Assembly (NCBI GenBank): GCA_003161205.1
Contig: PMOU01000433.1
Span: 5,212-11,970 of the forward strand
Reading direction: 5' to 3'
DNA length: 6,759 bases
From: Actinomycetota bacterium
Lineage (GTDB): Bacteria; Actinomycetota; Actinomycetes; Streptosporangiales; Streptosporangiaceae
The notes under the pieces are model-generated. The model saw only the letters and a program-made list of their open reading frames with translations, ran no database searches and was not told the origin of the DNA. The position numbers were made by a program, and so were the translations under genes. Of the stretch, positions 1 through 6,037 are shown piece after piece. The first letter of the stretch is position 1, and every line of letters begins with the position of its first letter.

Positions 1-2
1 CG

Positions 3-140
3 ATCGGCGCGATCCAGTCGACGCTGTTCTTCCACAGCGGGCTCGCCGACGATCGCCTCACCGAGCTTCTGGCGGTCATGGCGCACGACTGCCTCGGCAT
101 TACGCCGGCACCGGTAAGTGAACTGGCTCTCACTAATTGA
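3..140 (+). CDS. C-terminal end of a probable TetR-type transcriptional regulator (partial)
   Basis: The open frame enters from the left edge and ends at a TGA at 138-140, leaving 45 visible residues. The visible part has an amphipathic helical pattern (IQSTLFFHSGL, then DDRLTELLAVMAHDCLGI) like the last two helices of the ligand-binding/dimerisation domain of TetR-family repressors. The DNA-binding domain, which would settle the family, lies outside the window. The stop is followed by about 70 bases before the next promoter, so this is the end of its transcription unit. It might regulate genes further left. Nothing here links it to the oxygenase operon. The family call rests on a weak resemblance; that it is a coding tail is more secure because the frame looks compositionally normal for this genome. 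Confidence 0.4.
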   Translation: MGAIQSTLFFHSGLADDRLTELLAVMAHDCLGITPAPVSELALTN

Positions 141-213
141 GCGCTGGGCTGACCCCTTCCCCGAATGGCCCGTCATCTCCGGGCAGCACGACGTTAGGCA
201 CGATGCATAGGTC

Positions 214-242
214 TTGACAGCATCCGGGATGAAAGTCACGAT
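214..242 (+). promoter_or_regulatory. Candidate promoter of the desaturase/Rieske operon
   Basis: A perfect -35 hexamer TTGACA (214-219) is followed, after 17 bases, by CACGAT (237-242), which keeps the A at position 2 and the T at position 6 of an actinobacterial -10. Transcription would start near 249, exactly where the LacI-type palindrome begins. That gives a leader of roughly 70 bases to the ATG at 318. The -10 is the weak element; GATAAG at 240-245 is an alternative with an overlong spacer. Confidence 0.6.
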
Positions 243-248
243 AAGGGA

Positions 249-264
249 GTTGGAGCGCTCCAAC
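249..264. promoter_or_regulatory. LacI-family operator, perfect 16-base palindrome
   Basis: GTTGGAGCGCTCCAAC is a perfect inverted repeat with a central CG step, the hallmark of LacI-family operators, where a leucine of the hinge helix intercalates. It is close to the known CebR box TGGGAGCGCTCCCA. It lies 6 bases after the proposed -10, over the likely transcription start, a position suited to repression. The same word with one base changed lies at 4199-4214 in the promoter of the lacI gene in this window, which makes that protein the obvious candidate binder. Confidence 0.8.
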
Positions 265-302
265 AGGCACGGCGGTCGAGCCGGGTGTCCGGGGTAAACG
301 CA

Positions 303-310
303 GAGGTGAT
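303..310 (+). promoter_or_regulatory. Ribosome binding site that decides the desaturase start
   Basis: GAGGTGAT matches the 16S anti-Shine-Dalgarno complement over eight bases and ends 7 bases before the ATG at 318. The upstream in-frame GTG at 285 has no comparable purine-rich stretch before it. This favours ATG 318 over GTG 285, which would add 11 residues. Confidence 0.6.
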
Positions 311-317
311 CGGGAAA

Positions 318-1433
318 ATGGGCAGGGAACGGCTGGAACGGTACGGCCTCACCAGCGCGGAAAACCAGGCCGCGGTGGACGCCGGCCTCGCGGGCGGCGA
401 GTGGTTCCGCAGCGCGGTGCCGCGCAAGCGGATGAAGGAGCTGATGCGGCGATCGGACTACCCCGCCGTCCGGGACACCGCGATCTGGATCGGCCTGATC
501 CTGACGTTCGGCGGGCTCGGCAGCGCGTTCTGGCTGGTCTGGCACAGCTGGTGGGCGGTACCGTTCCTCCTCGCCTACGGCATCCTCTACGGGTCGACGT
601 CCGACTCCCGCTGGCACGAGTCCGGGCACGGCACGGCCTTCAAGACCCGCTGGATCGACGAGAGCCTGTACCAGGTGGCGTCCTTCATGATCATGCGCGA
701 CCCGGCCACCTGGCGGTGGAGCCACACCCGGCACCACACCGACACCCTCATCGTCGGCCGGGACCCGGAGATCGCCGTCATGCGGCCGGCCCGGCTGGCC
801 AGGCTGCTGGCGAACCTCATCGGCCTGGTCGACGTGCCGACCGCGTTCGGCCTGATGTTCCGGCACGCGGCCGGACGGCTGACGGCCGACGAGGCCGACT
901 ACGTGCCCGAGTCCGAACGGCACCATGTCTACCGGACGGCCCGGATCCACCTGTGCATCTACGCCGCCGCCATTGCCCTGGCCATCGGGTTCCGGACCTG
1001 GCTGCCGGTGGTACTGATCGGTGGACCGCGCTTGTACGGCGCGTGCCTGTTCTACGTCTACGGCTTCACCCAGCATGCGGGCATGGGCGAGAACGTGCTC
1101 GACCACCGGCTCAACACCCGCACGGTCAAGATGTGCTTCCTCAACCGGTTCCTGTACTGGAACATGAACTACCACGTCGAGCACCACATGTTCCCGATGG
1201 TGCCGTACTACCGCCTCCCTGAGCTGCACGAGGAGATCAAGCACGACTGCGCGCCGCCCTACCCGTCGCTCTGGGCGGCCTACAAAGAGATCATCCCGGC
1301 GGTCCTGCGGCAGCTGAAGGACCAGGAATACTACGTGCGCCGCGAACTGGTGCCCGGCGCCGCGCCCTTCCACGAGCCCGCGCCGATCAACGACGGCCGG
1401 GCCCGACCGCTCGCCACCGTCACCGCGGCTTGA
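318..1433 (+). CDS. Membrane di-iron fatty acid desaturase/hydroxylase family protein (MocD-like)
   Basis: This is an integral-membrane, non-haem di-iron oxygenase of the fatty acid desaturase superfamily, 371 residues from ATG 318. Counted from the alternative GTG at 285, all three histidine boxes are intact: HESGH at 111-115, HTRHH at 147-151 and HVEHH at 297-301. Hydrophobic segments lie near 66-104 and 222-262, as expected for two membrane hairpins with the His boxes on the cytoplasmic face. Such enzymes use O2 and two electrons to desaturate, hydroxylate or O-demethylate a substrate. The gene directly downstream encodes a Rieske ferredoxin, a likely electron donor. This pairing, together with sequence resemblance from memory, recalls MocD/MocE of rhizobial rhizopine catabolism, where an O-methyl group is removed. 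A genuine lipid desaturase remains possible. A LacI-type operator covers its promoter, suggesting substrate-inducible expression. No reductase gene is seen nearby. Confidence 0.88.
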   Translation: MGRERLERYGLTSAENQAAVDAGLAGGEWFRSAVPRKRMKELMRRSDYPAVRDTAIWIGLILTFGGLGSAFWLVWHSWWAVPFLLAYGILYGSTSDSRWHESGHGTAFKTRWIDESLYQVASFMIMRDPATWRWSHTRHHTDTLIVGRDPEIAVMRPARLARLLANLIGLVDVPTAFGLMFRHAAGRLTADEADYVPESERHHVYRTARIHLCIYAAAIALAIGFRTWLPVVLIGGPRLYGACLFYVYGFTQHAGMGENVLDHRLNTRTVKMCFLNRFLYWNMNYHVEHHMFPMVPYYRLPELHEEIKHDCAPPYPSLWAAYKEIIPAVLRQLKDQEYYVRRELVPGAAPFHEPAPINDGRARPLATVTAA

Positions 1434-1454
1434 TCTCGGACCAGGAGAGACTCG

Positions 1455-1784
1455 ATGACTGAGTGGATCGCCGCCTGCCAGGCCGACGACATCGACCCCG
1501 AGGACGTCATCCCGTTTCGCCACAGCGGCAACGACTACGCGATTTACCGCTCACCCGACGACGGCTACTACGCCACCGATGGCCACTGCACCCACGAGAA
1601 GACGCTCCTGTGCGACGGCCTGGTCATGGACGGCATCATCGAGTGCCCGAAGCACAACGGGCGCTTTGACTACACCAGCGGCAAGGCGCTCGGTGCCCCG
1701 GTGCTGACCGACCTGCGCACCTACCCGGTCAAGGTCATGGACGGGACCGTCTATCTCGAGGTGGGCGGGGCAGCGACCAGCTAG
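1455..1784 (+). CDS. Rieske [2Fe-2S] ferredoxin, MocE-like
   Basis: This is a small soluble single-domain Rieske ferredoxin of 109 residues. The two cluster-binding halves are clear: C45-x-H47 in GHCTHEK and C64-x2-H67 in ECPKHNGRFD, separated by 16 residues. The conserved glycines and aromatic residue after the second half (GRFDYTSGKALGAPV) are also present, as in dioxygenase-type Rieske ferredoxins. It begins 21 bases after the desaturase stop with a good AGGAGAG ribosome site at 1443-1449, so the two are almost certainly one operon, and it very probably hands electrons to the di-iron oxygenase. The family resemblance is to MocE-type ferredoxins rather than to the small subunit of a ring-hydroxylating enzyme, as no Rieske oxygenase large subunit is present. 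The NAD(P)H-dependent reductase needed to reduce it is not in the window. Confidence 0.92.
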   Translation: MTEWIAACQADDIDPEDVIPFRHSGNDYAIYRSPDDGYYATDGHCTHEKTLLCDGLVMDGIIECPKHNGRFDYTSGKALGAPVLTDLRTYPVKVMDGTVYLEVGGAATS

Positions 1785-1785
1785 A

Positions 1786-1814
1786 TTGAACTCGCCGCGG
1801 ACGCGTGATACAAG
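1786..1814 (+). promoter_or_regulatory. Possible promoter of the SGNH hydrolase gene
   Basis: TTGAAC (1786-1791), 17 bases, then TACAAG (1809-1814) is a 4/6 plus 4/6 match to a housekeeping promoter, lying just after the ferredoxin stop. No hairpin terminator is visible between the ferredoxin and the hydrolase, so read-through from the upstream operon is also possible. The match is modest. Confidence 0.35.
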
Positions 1815-1862
1815 ACTAGTGCGCGCCTTTACCTGGCCTTCTTGAGCTAGATGGGATGACCT

Positions 1863-2669
1863 GTGCGGCTTTCCCGCGTCATTTTCGGAGTTGCGGTTGC
1901 TGCTTCCTCGGCCGGCCTTATCGCGGCCGCATCGGTGGCCGCCAGCGCGGCGCCAGCAATCCATTATGTGGCGCTCGGTGATTCATACAGCTCCGGCGTC
2001 GGCGCCGGGGATTACATCTCATCCAGCGGGAGCTGTGAGCGAAGCTCGAAGGCCTACCCCGAGCAGTGGGCGGACGCCAGCTCCCCCGCCTCGTTCGTCT
2101 CGGTAGCGTGCTCGGGCGCCACGACGGCCGACGTCCTCAGCAGTCAGGTCTCGGCGCTGAGCCCCAGCACCACGCTGGTGAGCATCACGATCGGCGGGAA
2201 CGACGCGAACTTCTCCGGTGTCATGGAGACCTGCGTGCTGGAATCGACGAGTTCATGCCTGAGCGCCGTATCGGCCGCCGAGACCTTCGTCGCTGACGAC
2301 CTGCCAGCCAGGCTCGACACCACGCTGCAGACCATCCGGGCCGACGCGCCGGCGGCGAAAATCGTCGTGCTCGGCTACCCCGACCTGTACGACTTGTCCA
2401 AGTCCAGCAGCTGCATCGGGCTGAGCACCAAAGACCGCACCGCGCTGAACCAGGGCGCTGACGATCTCGACGGCGCCCTCGCGACCGCCGCGGCGACCGA
2501 GAGCGACACCTTCGCCGATGTCCGCGGCCAGTTCGCCGGACACGAGATATGCGACTCGGGCAGCTGGCTGAACTCCGTGGACATCTTCGCGATCAGCTCG
2601 TCCTACCATCCCACCGCCGCCGGCCAGGAACTCGGTTACCTGCCTGTCTTCACCAACGCGGCCGGCTGA
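1863..2669 (+). CDS. Secreted SGNH/GDSL-family esterase or lipase
   Basis: This is an extracellular ester hydrolase, 268 residues including a signal peptide. The start has basic residues (RLSR), a hydrophobic, alanine-rich core to about residue 28 and a likely signal peptidase I site around ASA-AP (29-30). GTG 1863 is chosen because an in-frame TGA at 1857 blocks anything earlier; the ribosome site (GGGA, 1853-1856) is weak. Family blocks in order: GDSYSSG with nucleophile Ser41, the Gly of ACSGATT near 85, GGND at 111-114 with Asn113, and SYHPT with His249. Six cysteines (58, 83, 124, 132, 184, 230) could form three disulfides, as in Streptomyces secreted lipases and esterases. The position three residues before His249 is Ser246, not Asp, so it probably works with a Ser-His dyad helped by a backbone carbonyl, as described for the Streptomyces scabies esterase. 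Substrate unknown. Confidence 0.9.
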   Translation: MRLSRVIFGVAVAASSAGLIAAASVAASAAPAIHYVALGDSYSSGVGAGDYISSSGSCERSSKAYPEQWADASSPASFVSVACSGATTADVLSSQVSALSPSTTLVSITIGGNDANFSGVMETCVLESTSSCLSAVSAAETFVADDLPARLDTTLQTIRADAPAAKIVVLGYPDLYDLSKSSSCIGLSTKDRTALNQGADDLDGALATAAATESDTFADVRGQFAGHEICDSGSWLNSVDIFAISSSYHPTAAGQELGYLPVFTNAAG

Positions 2670-2702
2670 CTCCTTAGATTCCCGTAGTGCCGGTGCCGGT
2701 TG

Positions 2703-3110
2703 TCAGGCGGGACCGGCGGCGAGCTCGCCTCCCATCGCCTCGATCAGCTTCTGCAGCCCGCGCAGCGGCCGCACCATCACCGTGAAGCTGACCAGCTTGC
2801 CGTCGTCGTTCCAGCGCAGCATGTCGATGCCCTGGACATAGACACCCTCCAGCTCGGCCTCGAACTCCAGCACGGCACTGGTCTGGTCATGCCACTCGCT
2901 GACGTACCGCAGCGAGGGGCCCAGTACCACCAGCGCGCTGGCCAGGTAGCGCGTCGTGATCGCTTTGCCCTGCTGCGGCGCGAACACGGCCGGCGATCGG
3001 AACACCACGTCATCGGCTAGCAGGTCGTTCAGGAGGGCCGGATCCTGCGACTCCGCGACGGCGTGCCAGGCGCGCACGGCGGGCGGGCGGTCAGGCAGCT
3101 GCTCAGACAT
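2703..3110 (-). CDS. NTF2-like/SnoaL-fold small protein of unknown function
   Basis: This is a 135-residue cytoplasmic protein with the pattern of the NTF2-like superfamily: an N-terminal helical part (AVRAWHAVAESQDPALLNDL), then a conserved stretch with VVFRSPAVF and GKAITTRYL, then beta strands ending in GIDMLRWNDDGKLVSFTVM and RPLRGLQKLIEAMG. These proteins form a cone-shaped alpha+beta pocket and include ketosteroid isomerases, polyketide cyclases, dehydratases and many binding proteins, so no reaction can be assigned. ATG 3110 is chosen; an in-frame GTG at 3125 would add five residues, and neither has a convincing ribosome site. The gene starts only 22 bases (7 with the GTG) after the lacI stop on the same strand, so it is probably the second gene of the lacI transcript and shares its autoregulation. 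It is convergent with the SGNH gene, 33 bases away. Confidence 0.75.
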   Translation of the reverse strand: MSEQLPDRPPAVRAWHAVAESQDPALLNDLLADDVVFRSPAVFAPQQGKAITTRYLASALVVLGPSLRYVSEWHDQTSAVLEFEAELEGVYVQGIDMLRWNDDGKLVSFTVMVRPLRGLQKLIEAMGGELAAGPA

Positions 3111-3132
3111 AGCTACATTCAACACCAGCCGG

Positions 3133-4164
3133 TCAGGGACGAAGCGGCGCCGTCGATCCGCGCACTTCCAGCCGCGGCGGCATCAGCTCGGTCGTGGCGG
3201 GGGCGCCGGGATGCTCGATGCGCGCCAGCAGGGTCCGGGCCGCCTGCTGGCCCATCGCGCGGGCGCTGCCGTCGACGCTGGTGAGCCAGAGGGCCCGCAG
3301 CCGGGCGAAGACGGAGTTGTCGAAGCCGACCAGCGACAGCTCCCCGGGAACCCGGACGCCGAGGGCCGTGGCCGCGGACAGGGCCCCGACGCAGGTCAGG
3401 TCGTTCGCCGCGAAGATCGCGGTCGGGCGGTCGGGCCGGCTCAGCAGCCGGGCGGTGGCGCGGTACCCGCCCTCCTCGCTCATGTCCCCGGCCTCGATGA
3501 GCACGCGTCCGCCGAGGCCCTCCGCACGCATCGTGTCCTCATAGGCCTGCATGCGCAGCCGGCCGGCCACGCTGGGCAGGCCGGAGATGTGGGCGATCTG
3601 GGTGTGACCGAACTCGATCAGGTGCCGGACCGCGAGCGCCCCGCCGAGATGGTTGTCGTTCGCCAGGACGTCCACGTGCGGCAGGTCCAGACCCAGCCCG
3701 CGGCCGCCCACCGCGACGGTCGGGATCTTGCTGGCGATGCCGATGATGGCGCCGGACAGGGGGATAGATCCCGCCAGTACGAGGCCGTCGACCCCGAGTT
3801 CGAAGAACGACCAGGTCAGGGTCTCGTCCATCATCCGGTCGATCCGGCCGTCGCCGAGCAGGATGTGCTTGCCGTCCGCGTGCAGCACCGGCGTCAGGCC
3901 GTCGAGCATGTCCGCGAACCAGGGCTGGCGGATATCGTTCAGCAGCACCCCGACCGTGCGTGAGCGCCGCTCGGCCAGGAGCCGGGCCGCCGCATTCGGC
4001 CGGTACCCGAGCTCCGCGACAGCTTGCCTCACGGCCTCGCGGCTGGCCGGGCTGACCTTCGGTGAATCGCGGAGCACGAGCGACACCAGCGACTTGGACA
4101 CGCCGGCCCGGGCCGCGACTGTCTCCAGGGTCGGCCTGCCGCCGTTTCGCCCTGGGGATGTCAC
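3133..4164 (-). CDS. LacI-family transcriptional repressor, likely autoregulated
   Basis: This full-length LacI/GalR-family repressor has 343 residues, usual for the family. The N-terminal helix-turn-helix spans about 11-31 (TLETVAARAGVSKSLVSLVL). A hinge helix follows (PNAAARLLAERRS, about 57-68), where Leu63 aligns with the intercalating leucine of LacI, then a two-lobed periplasmic-binding-protein-like ligand domain. In that domain, FAANDLTCVGAL (251-262) and VGFDNS (279-284) are sites that contact sugars in relatives. The start is GTG, preceded by a strong GGGGGAGGG ribosome site at 4170-4178 with a 5-base spacer. A near-perfect palindromic operator lies 33 bases upstream over its own -10, and a sister site lies in front of the desaturase operon, so it most likely represses both. 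Ligand unknown; a sugar, cyclitol or derivative would fit the family. Confidence 0.93.
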   Translation of the reverse strand: MTSPGRNGGRPTLETVAARAGVSKSLVSLVLRDSPKVSPASREAVRQAVAELGYRPNAAARLLAERRSRTVGVLLNDIRQPWFADMLDGLTPVLHADGKHILLGDGRIDRMMDETLTWSFFELGVDGLVLAGSIPLSGAIIGIASKIPTVAVGGRGLGLDLPHVDVLANDNHLGGALAVRHLIEFGHTQIAHISGLPSVAGRLRMQAYEDTMRAEGLGGRVLIEAGDMSEEGGYRATARLLSRPDRPTAIFAANDLTCVGALSAATALGVRVPGELSLVGFDNSVFARLRALWLTSVDGSARAMGQQAARTLLARIEHPGAPATTELMPPRLEVRGSTAPLRP

Positions 4165-4197
4165 CGCGTCCCTCCCCCGGTCCTGGGTTGCATCATT

Positions 4198-4215
4198 CGT
4201 TGGAGCGTTCCAACG
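4198..4215. promoter_or_regulatory. LacI-family operator in the lacI promoter
   Basis: CGTTGGAGCGTTCCAACG is an 18-base inverted repeat broken only at one central pair (C/T). Its inner 16 bases differ from the operator at 249-264 by a single base. It overlaps the proposed -10 of lacI and the likely transcription start, so occupancy would block initiation. This is the classic arrangement for a self-repressing LacI-family regulator. Confidence 0.8.
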
Positions 4216-4241
4216 CTATGGGCGCGGATACGCGTTGTCAA
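4213..4241 (-). promoter_or_regulatory. Promoter of the lacI/NTF2-like transcript
   Basis: Read on the minus strand, a perfect TTGACA -35 (4241 down to 4236) is followed after 17 bases by TAGCGT (4218 to 4213), which fits the actinobacterial TAnnnT -10. The transcription start would fall around 4206, inside the operator, giving a leader of about 40 bases before the GTG at 4164. Confidence 0.65.
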
Positions 4242-4270
4242 CGGAGCCGTGCGCGAGACTGAGGCATCGG

Positions 4271-4290
4271 AATATCGACAAATAGATATT
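4271..4290. repeat. AT-rich inverted repeat, possible operator of another regulator
   Basis: AATATC and GATATT flank an 8-base centre (GACAAATA), giving a 20-base element that is strikingly AT-rich for this DNA. It lies upstream of the lacI -35 and about 70 bases upstream of the proposed ligase -35, so it could serve either divergent gene. It does not resemble the LacI boxes. GATATT at 4285-4290 could also act as a -10, but its -35 partner is poor. Confidence 0.45.
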
Positions 4291-4361
4291 GCGCAGGCCG
4301 GCTTCGAGCGCGTGCGCGGACTTCGAGATCACGCTGACCTGAGCCGACGCGAACCTGAGCC

Positions 4362-4390
4362 TTGATCACGGACGGGGGCGCCCTTAGGTT
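4362..4390 (+). promoter_or_regulatory. Candidate promoter of the acyl-CoA ligase gene
   Basis: TTGATC (4362-4367), 17 bases, then TAGGTT (4385-4390) matches a -35 at 4/6 and the actinobacterial TAnnnT -10. The start would be near 4397, about 75 bases before the ATG at 4472. No LacI box is near it, which suggests the ligase is not a member of the LacI regulon. Confidence 0.45.
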
Positions 4391-4471
4391 GGTACCGGCG
4401 GGCAAGGGCCGAACCTCCCGGTCGGCACCTCGTGGTTGGGCTGGCGGCAACGCCCGGCGAATGAGGCTGAC

Positions 4472-6025
4472 ATGGACGAGAACCTGGCCGTGCAGGCCGA
4501 GCTGGCGCTCGAGCGGCAGGGCGACTACGACTCGCTGTGCTACGAGGGCCAGTGGCATACGAACGGCCAGCTCGCGGAGCGCGCGGCCCGGCTCGCGGCC
4601 GGCCTGGCCGACCTCGGGGTCCGGCCCGGTGACCGGCTGTTCGTGCTGATGGCCAACTGCCCGGAGGTCCTCATCACCTACACCGCGGCCTGGCGCGCCG
4701 GGGCGGTGGTGACCCCGCTGATCTTCCTGGTCAGCGAGGACGAGCTCAGGCACGCCCTCGTCGATTCCGGGGCCGTCGGCGTCGTCACGACGGCGGAGTT
4801 CGTGCCCAAGGTCCGCGCCGCCGCCGCGGGCGCGCCCGCGGTCCGGTTCGTCATCGTCCCCGGAGCCGCGGCGGGTACCCCGGAACGGGCTGCGGCCGGG
4901 GTGCCGCTCATCGACTTCGCCGAGGTCTGCTCGGCGGAGCCCGGGTCCATCACCAGCCGGTCCGGTACCGATCTGGCCGCCCTGCTGTATACCGGCGGCA
5001 CGACCGGCCGGTCCAAGGGCGTTCCGCTGAGCCACGCCAACCTGCGCTGGTGCGGGCAGGCCGCCCATGAGTCGTCGGTCCGCGCCCACGTGACGAGCTC
5101 GATCCTGCCGCTCCCCCTCGCCCACGCCTATGGCCTGCTGGTGCTCTGCGGCAGCATGCACCGCACCGACCAGGCCACGACCATCCTGATGCGGTGGTTC
5201 GACCCGGCCGGCTGGGTGAAGCTGGCGGAGCGGCACCGCGTCGAAGGCAGCGCGCTGGTGCCCTCGATGATCCAGATGCTGCTCAGCCAGCCGCTGGAGG
5301 AGGCTGACCTGTCCGGGCTGATCACGATCTCCTCCGGGGCGGCGCCGCTGCCCGCCGACGTCCGCCGGGAGTTCGAGGCGCGGGTGCCCAACGCCACCAT
5401 CTACGAGGGATACGGGTGCACCGAGGCGGCGACGTTCATTTCGGCCAATCCCTTCGGCGCGCGGCGCGCCGGCAGCGTGGGGCTGCCCGTCCCGGGCTGC
5501 GAGGTGTCCATCCAGGACGACGCGGGCCAGGTGCTGCCGCCGGAGGCGGACGGGGAAATCTGCGTGCGCTCCCCCGGCGTGATGACCGGCTACTGGCACA
5601 GCCAGGACTCCGCGGCCACGGTTCTGGCGAACGGCTGGCTGCACACCGGCGACATCGGCCACCTGGACGCCGACGGTTACCTGTACGTGGTGGACAGGAA
5701 GAAGGACCTGATCATCCGCGGCGGCTTCAACGTCTACCCGCGCGATGTCGAAGACGTCCTGGTGGCCCACCCGGCCGTGGCCCAGGCCGGGGTGGTGGGA
5801 CGGCCGGACGCACGGCTCGGCGAGGAGGTCGTCGCGTTCGTGTCCCTGCGCCCGGACGCGGACGCCACCGTCAGCGAGCTCACCGAGCACGCCAAGGCGC
5901 ATCTGGCCGCCAGCAAGTACCCGCGGCAGATCACGATCGTTCCCGCTGTCCCGCTGACCAGCGTGGGCAAGCTTGACCGCAAGAAGCTGCGCGAGTGGGT
6001 CGCCGAGGTACCGACCCGCAGCTAG
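4472..6025 (+). CDS. Class I adenylate-forming enzyme, probable fatty acyl-CoA ligase (AMP-binding)
   Basis: This cytoplasmic enzyme activates a carboxylic acid with ATP to an acyl-adenylate and then transfers it to CoA. Its 517 residues are normal for the family. The ANL motifs are complete, counted from ATG 4472: the phosphate-binding loop YTGGTTGRSKG (173-183), YGCTE (314-318), TGD (392-394), the hinge region VDRKKDLIIRGGFNVYP (407-423) and the catalytic lysine Lys500 in PLTSVGKLDRKKL. The sequence resembles long/medium-chain acyl-CoA synthetases and benzoate-type ligases in general; the acid cannot be predicted. ATG 4472 is preferred to the in-frame TTG at 4436 because TGAGG (4462-4466) lies 5 bases upstream. 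It diverges from lacI and converges on fumarylacetoacetase, with 7 bases between the stops. No carrier-protein or condensation domain is attached, so it is stand-alone and not a peptide synthetase module. Confidence 0.92.
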   Translation: MDENLAVQAELALERQGDYDSLCYEGQWHTNGQLAERAARLAAGLADLGVRPGDRLFVLMANCPEVLITYTAAWRAGAVVTPLIFLVSEDELRHALVDSGAVGVVTTAEFVPKVRAAAAGAPAVRFVIVPGAAAGTPERAAAGVPLIDFAEVCSAEPGSITSRSGTDLAALLYTGGTTGRSKGVPLSHANLRWCGQAAHESSVRAHVTSSILPLPLAHAYGLLVLCGSMHRTDQATTILMRWFDPAGWVKLAERHRVEGSALVPSMIQMLLSQPLEEADLSGLITISSGAAPLPADVRREFEARVPNATIYEGYGCTEAATFISANPFGARRAGSVGLPVPGCEVSIQDDAGQVLPPEADGEICVRSPGVMTGYWHSQDSAATVLANGWLHTGDIGHLDADGYLYVVDRKKDLIIRGGFNVYPRDVEDVLVAHPAVAQAGVVGRPDARLGEEVVAFVSLRPDADATVSELTEHAKAHLAASKYPRQITIVPAVPLTSVGKLDRKKLREWVAEVPTRS

Positions 6026-6037
6026 CCGGCCGCTAGC
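6021..6037. terminator. Short palindromic hairpin spanning two convergent stop codons
   Basis: GCTAGC, a 5-base loop, and GCTAGC form a 6-base-pair stem between the converging ligase and fumarylacetoacetase genes. Each arm contains the TAG stop of one gene (6023-6025 on plus, 6033-6035 on minus). It could end transcription from both sides, but there is no T-run, so an intrinsic terminator is only suggested. Confidence 0.35.

Noticed and set aside
168..184. Possible terminator hairpin (GCCCG, 7-base loop, CGGGC) after the TetR-like tail
   Set aside because: The stem is only 5 base pairs with no T-run, which is common by chance in this base composition.
401..1222. A 273-codon plus-strand frame inside the desaturase gene
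   Set aside because: It is out of frame with all three histidine boxes and its product is Arg/Pro-rich without any motif.
2695..2717. Possible hairpin GCCGGT/ACCGGC between the SGNH and NTF2-like genes
   Set aside because: It has a 6-base stem and an 11-base loop, lies partly inside the NTF2-like coding end and has no T-run. Too weak to call a terminator.
2956..3963. A 335-codon plus-strand frame opposite lacI and the NTF2-like gene
   Set aside because: It crosses two well-supported minus-strand genes, has no family features and has biased composition. It is a shadow of the LacI frame.
4506..4515. CGCTCGAGCG palindrome near the start of the ligase gene, considered as a third LacI site
   Set aside because: It lacks the TTGGAG/CTCCAA arms, is only 10 bases long and sits in coding sequence, so it does not match the two real operators.
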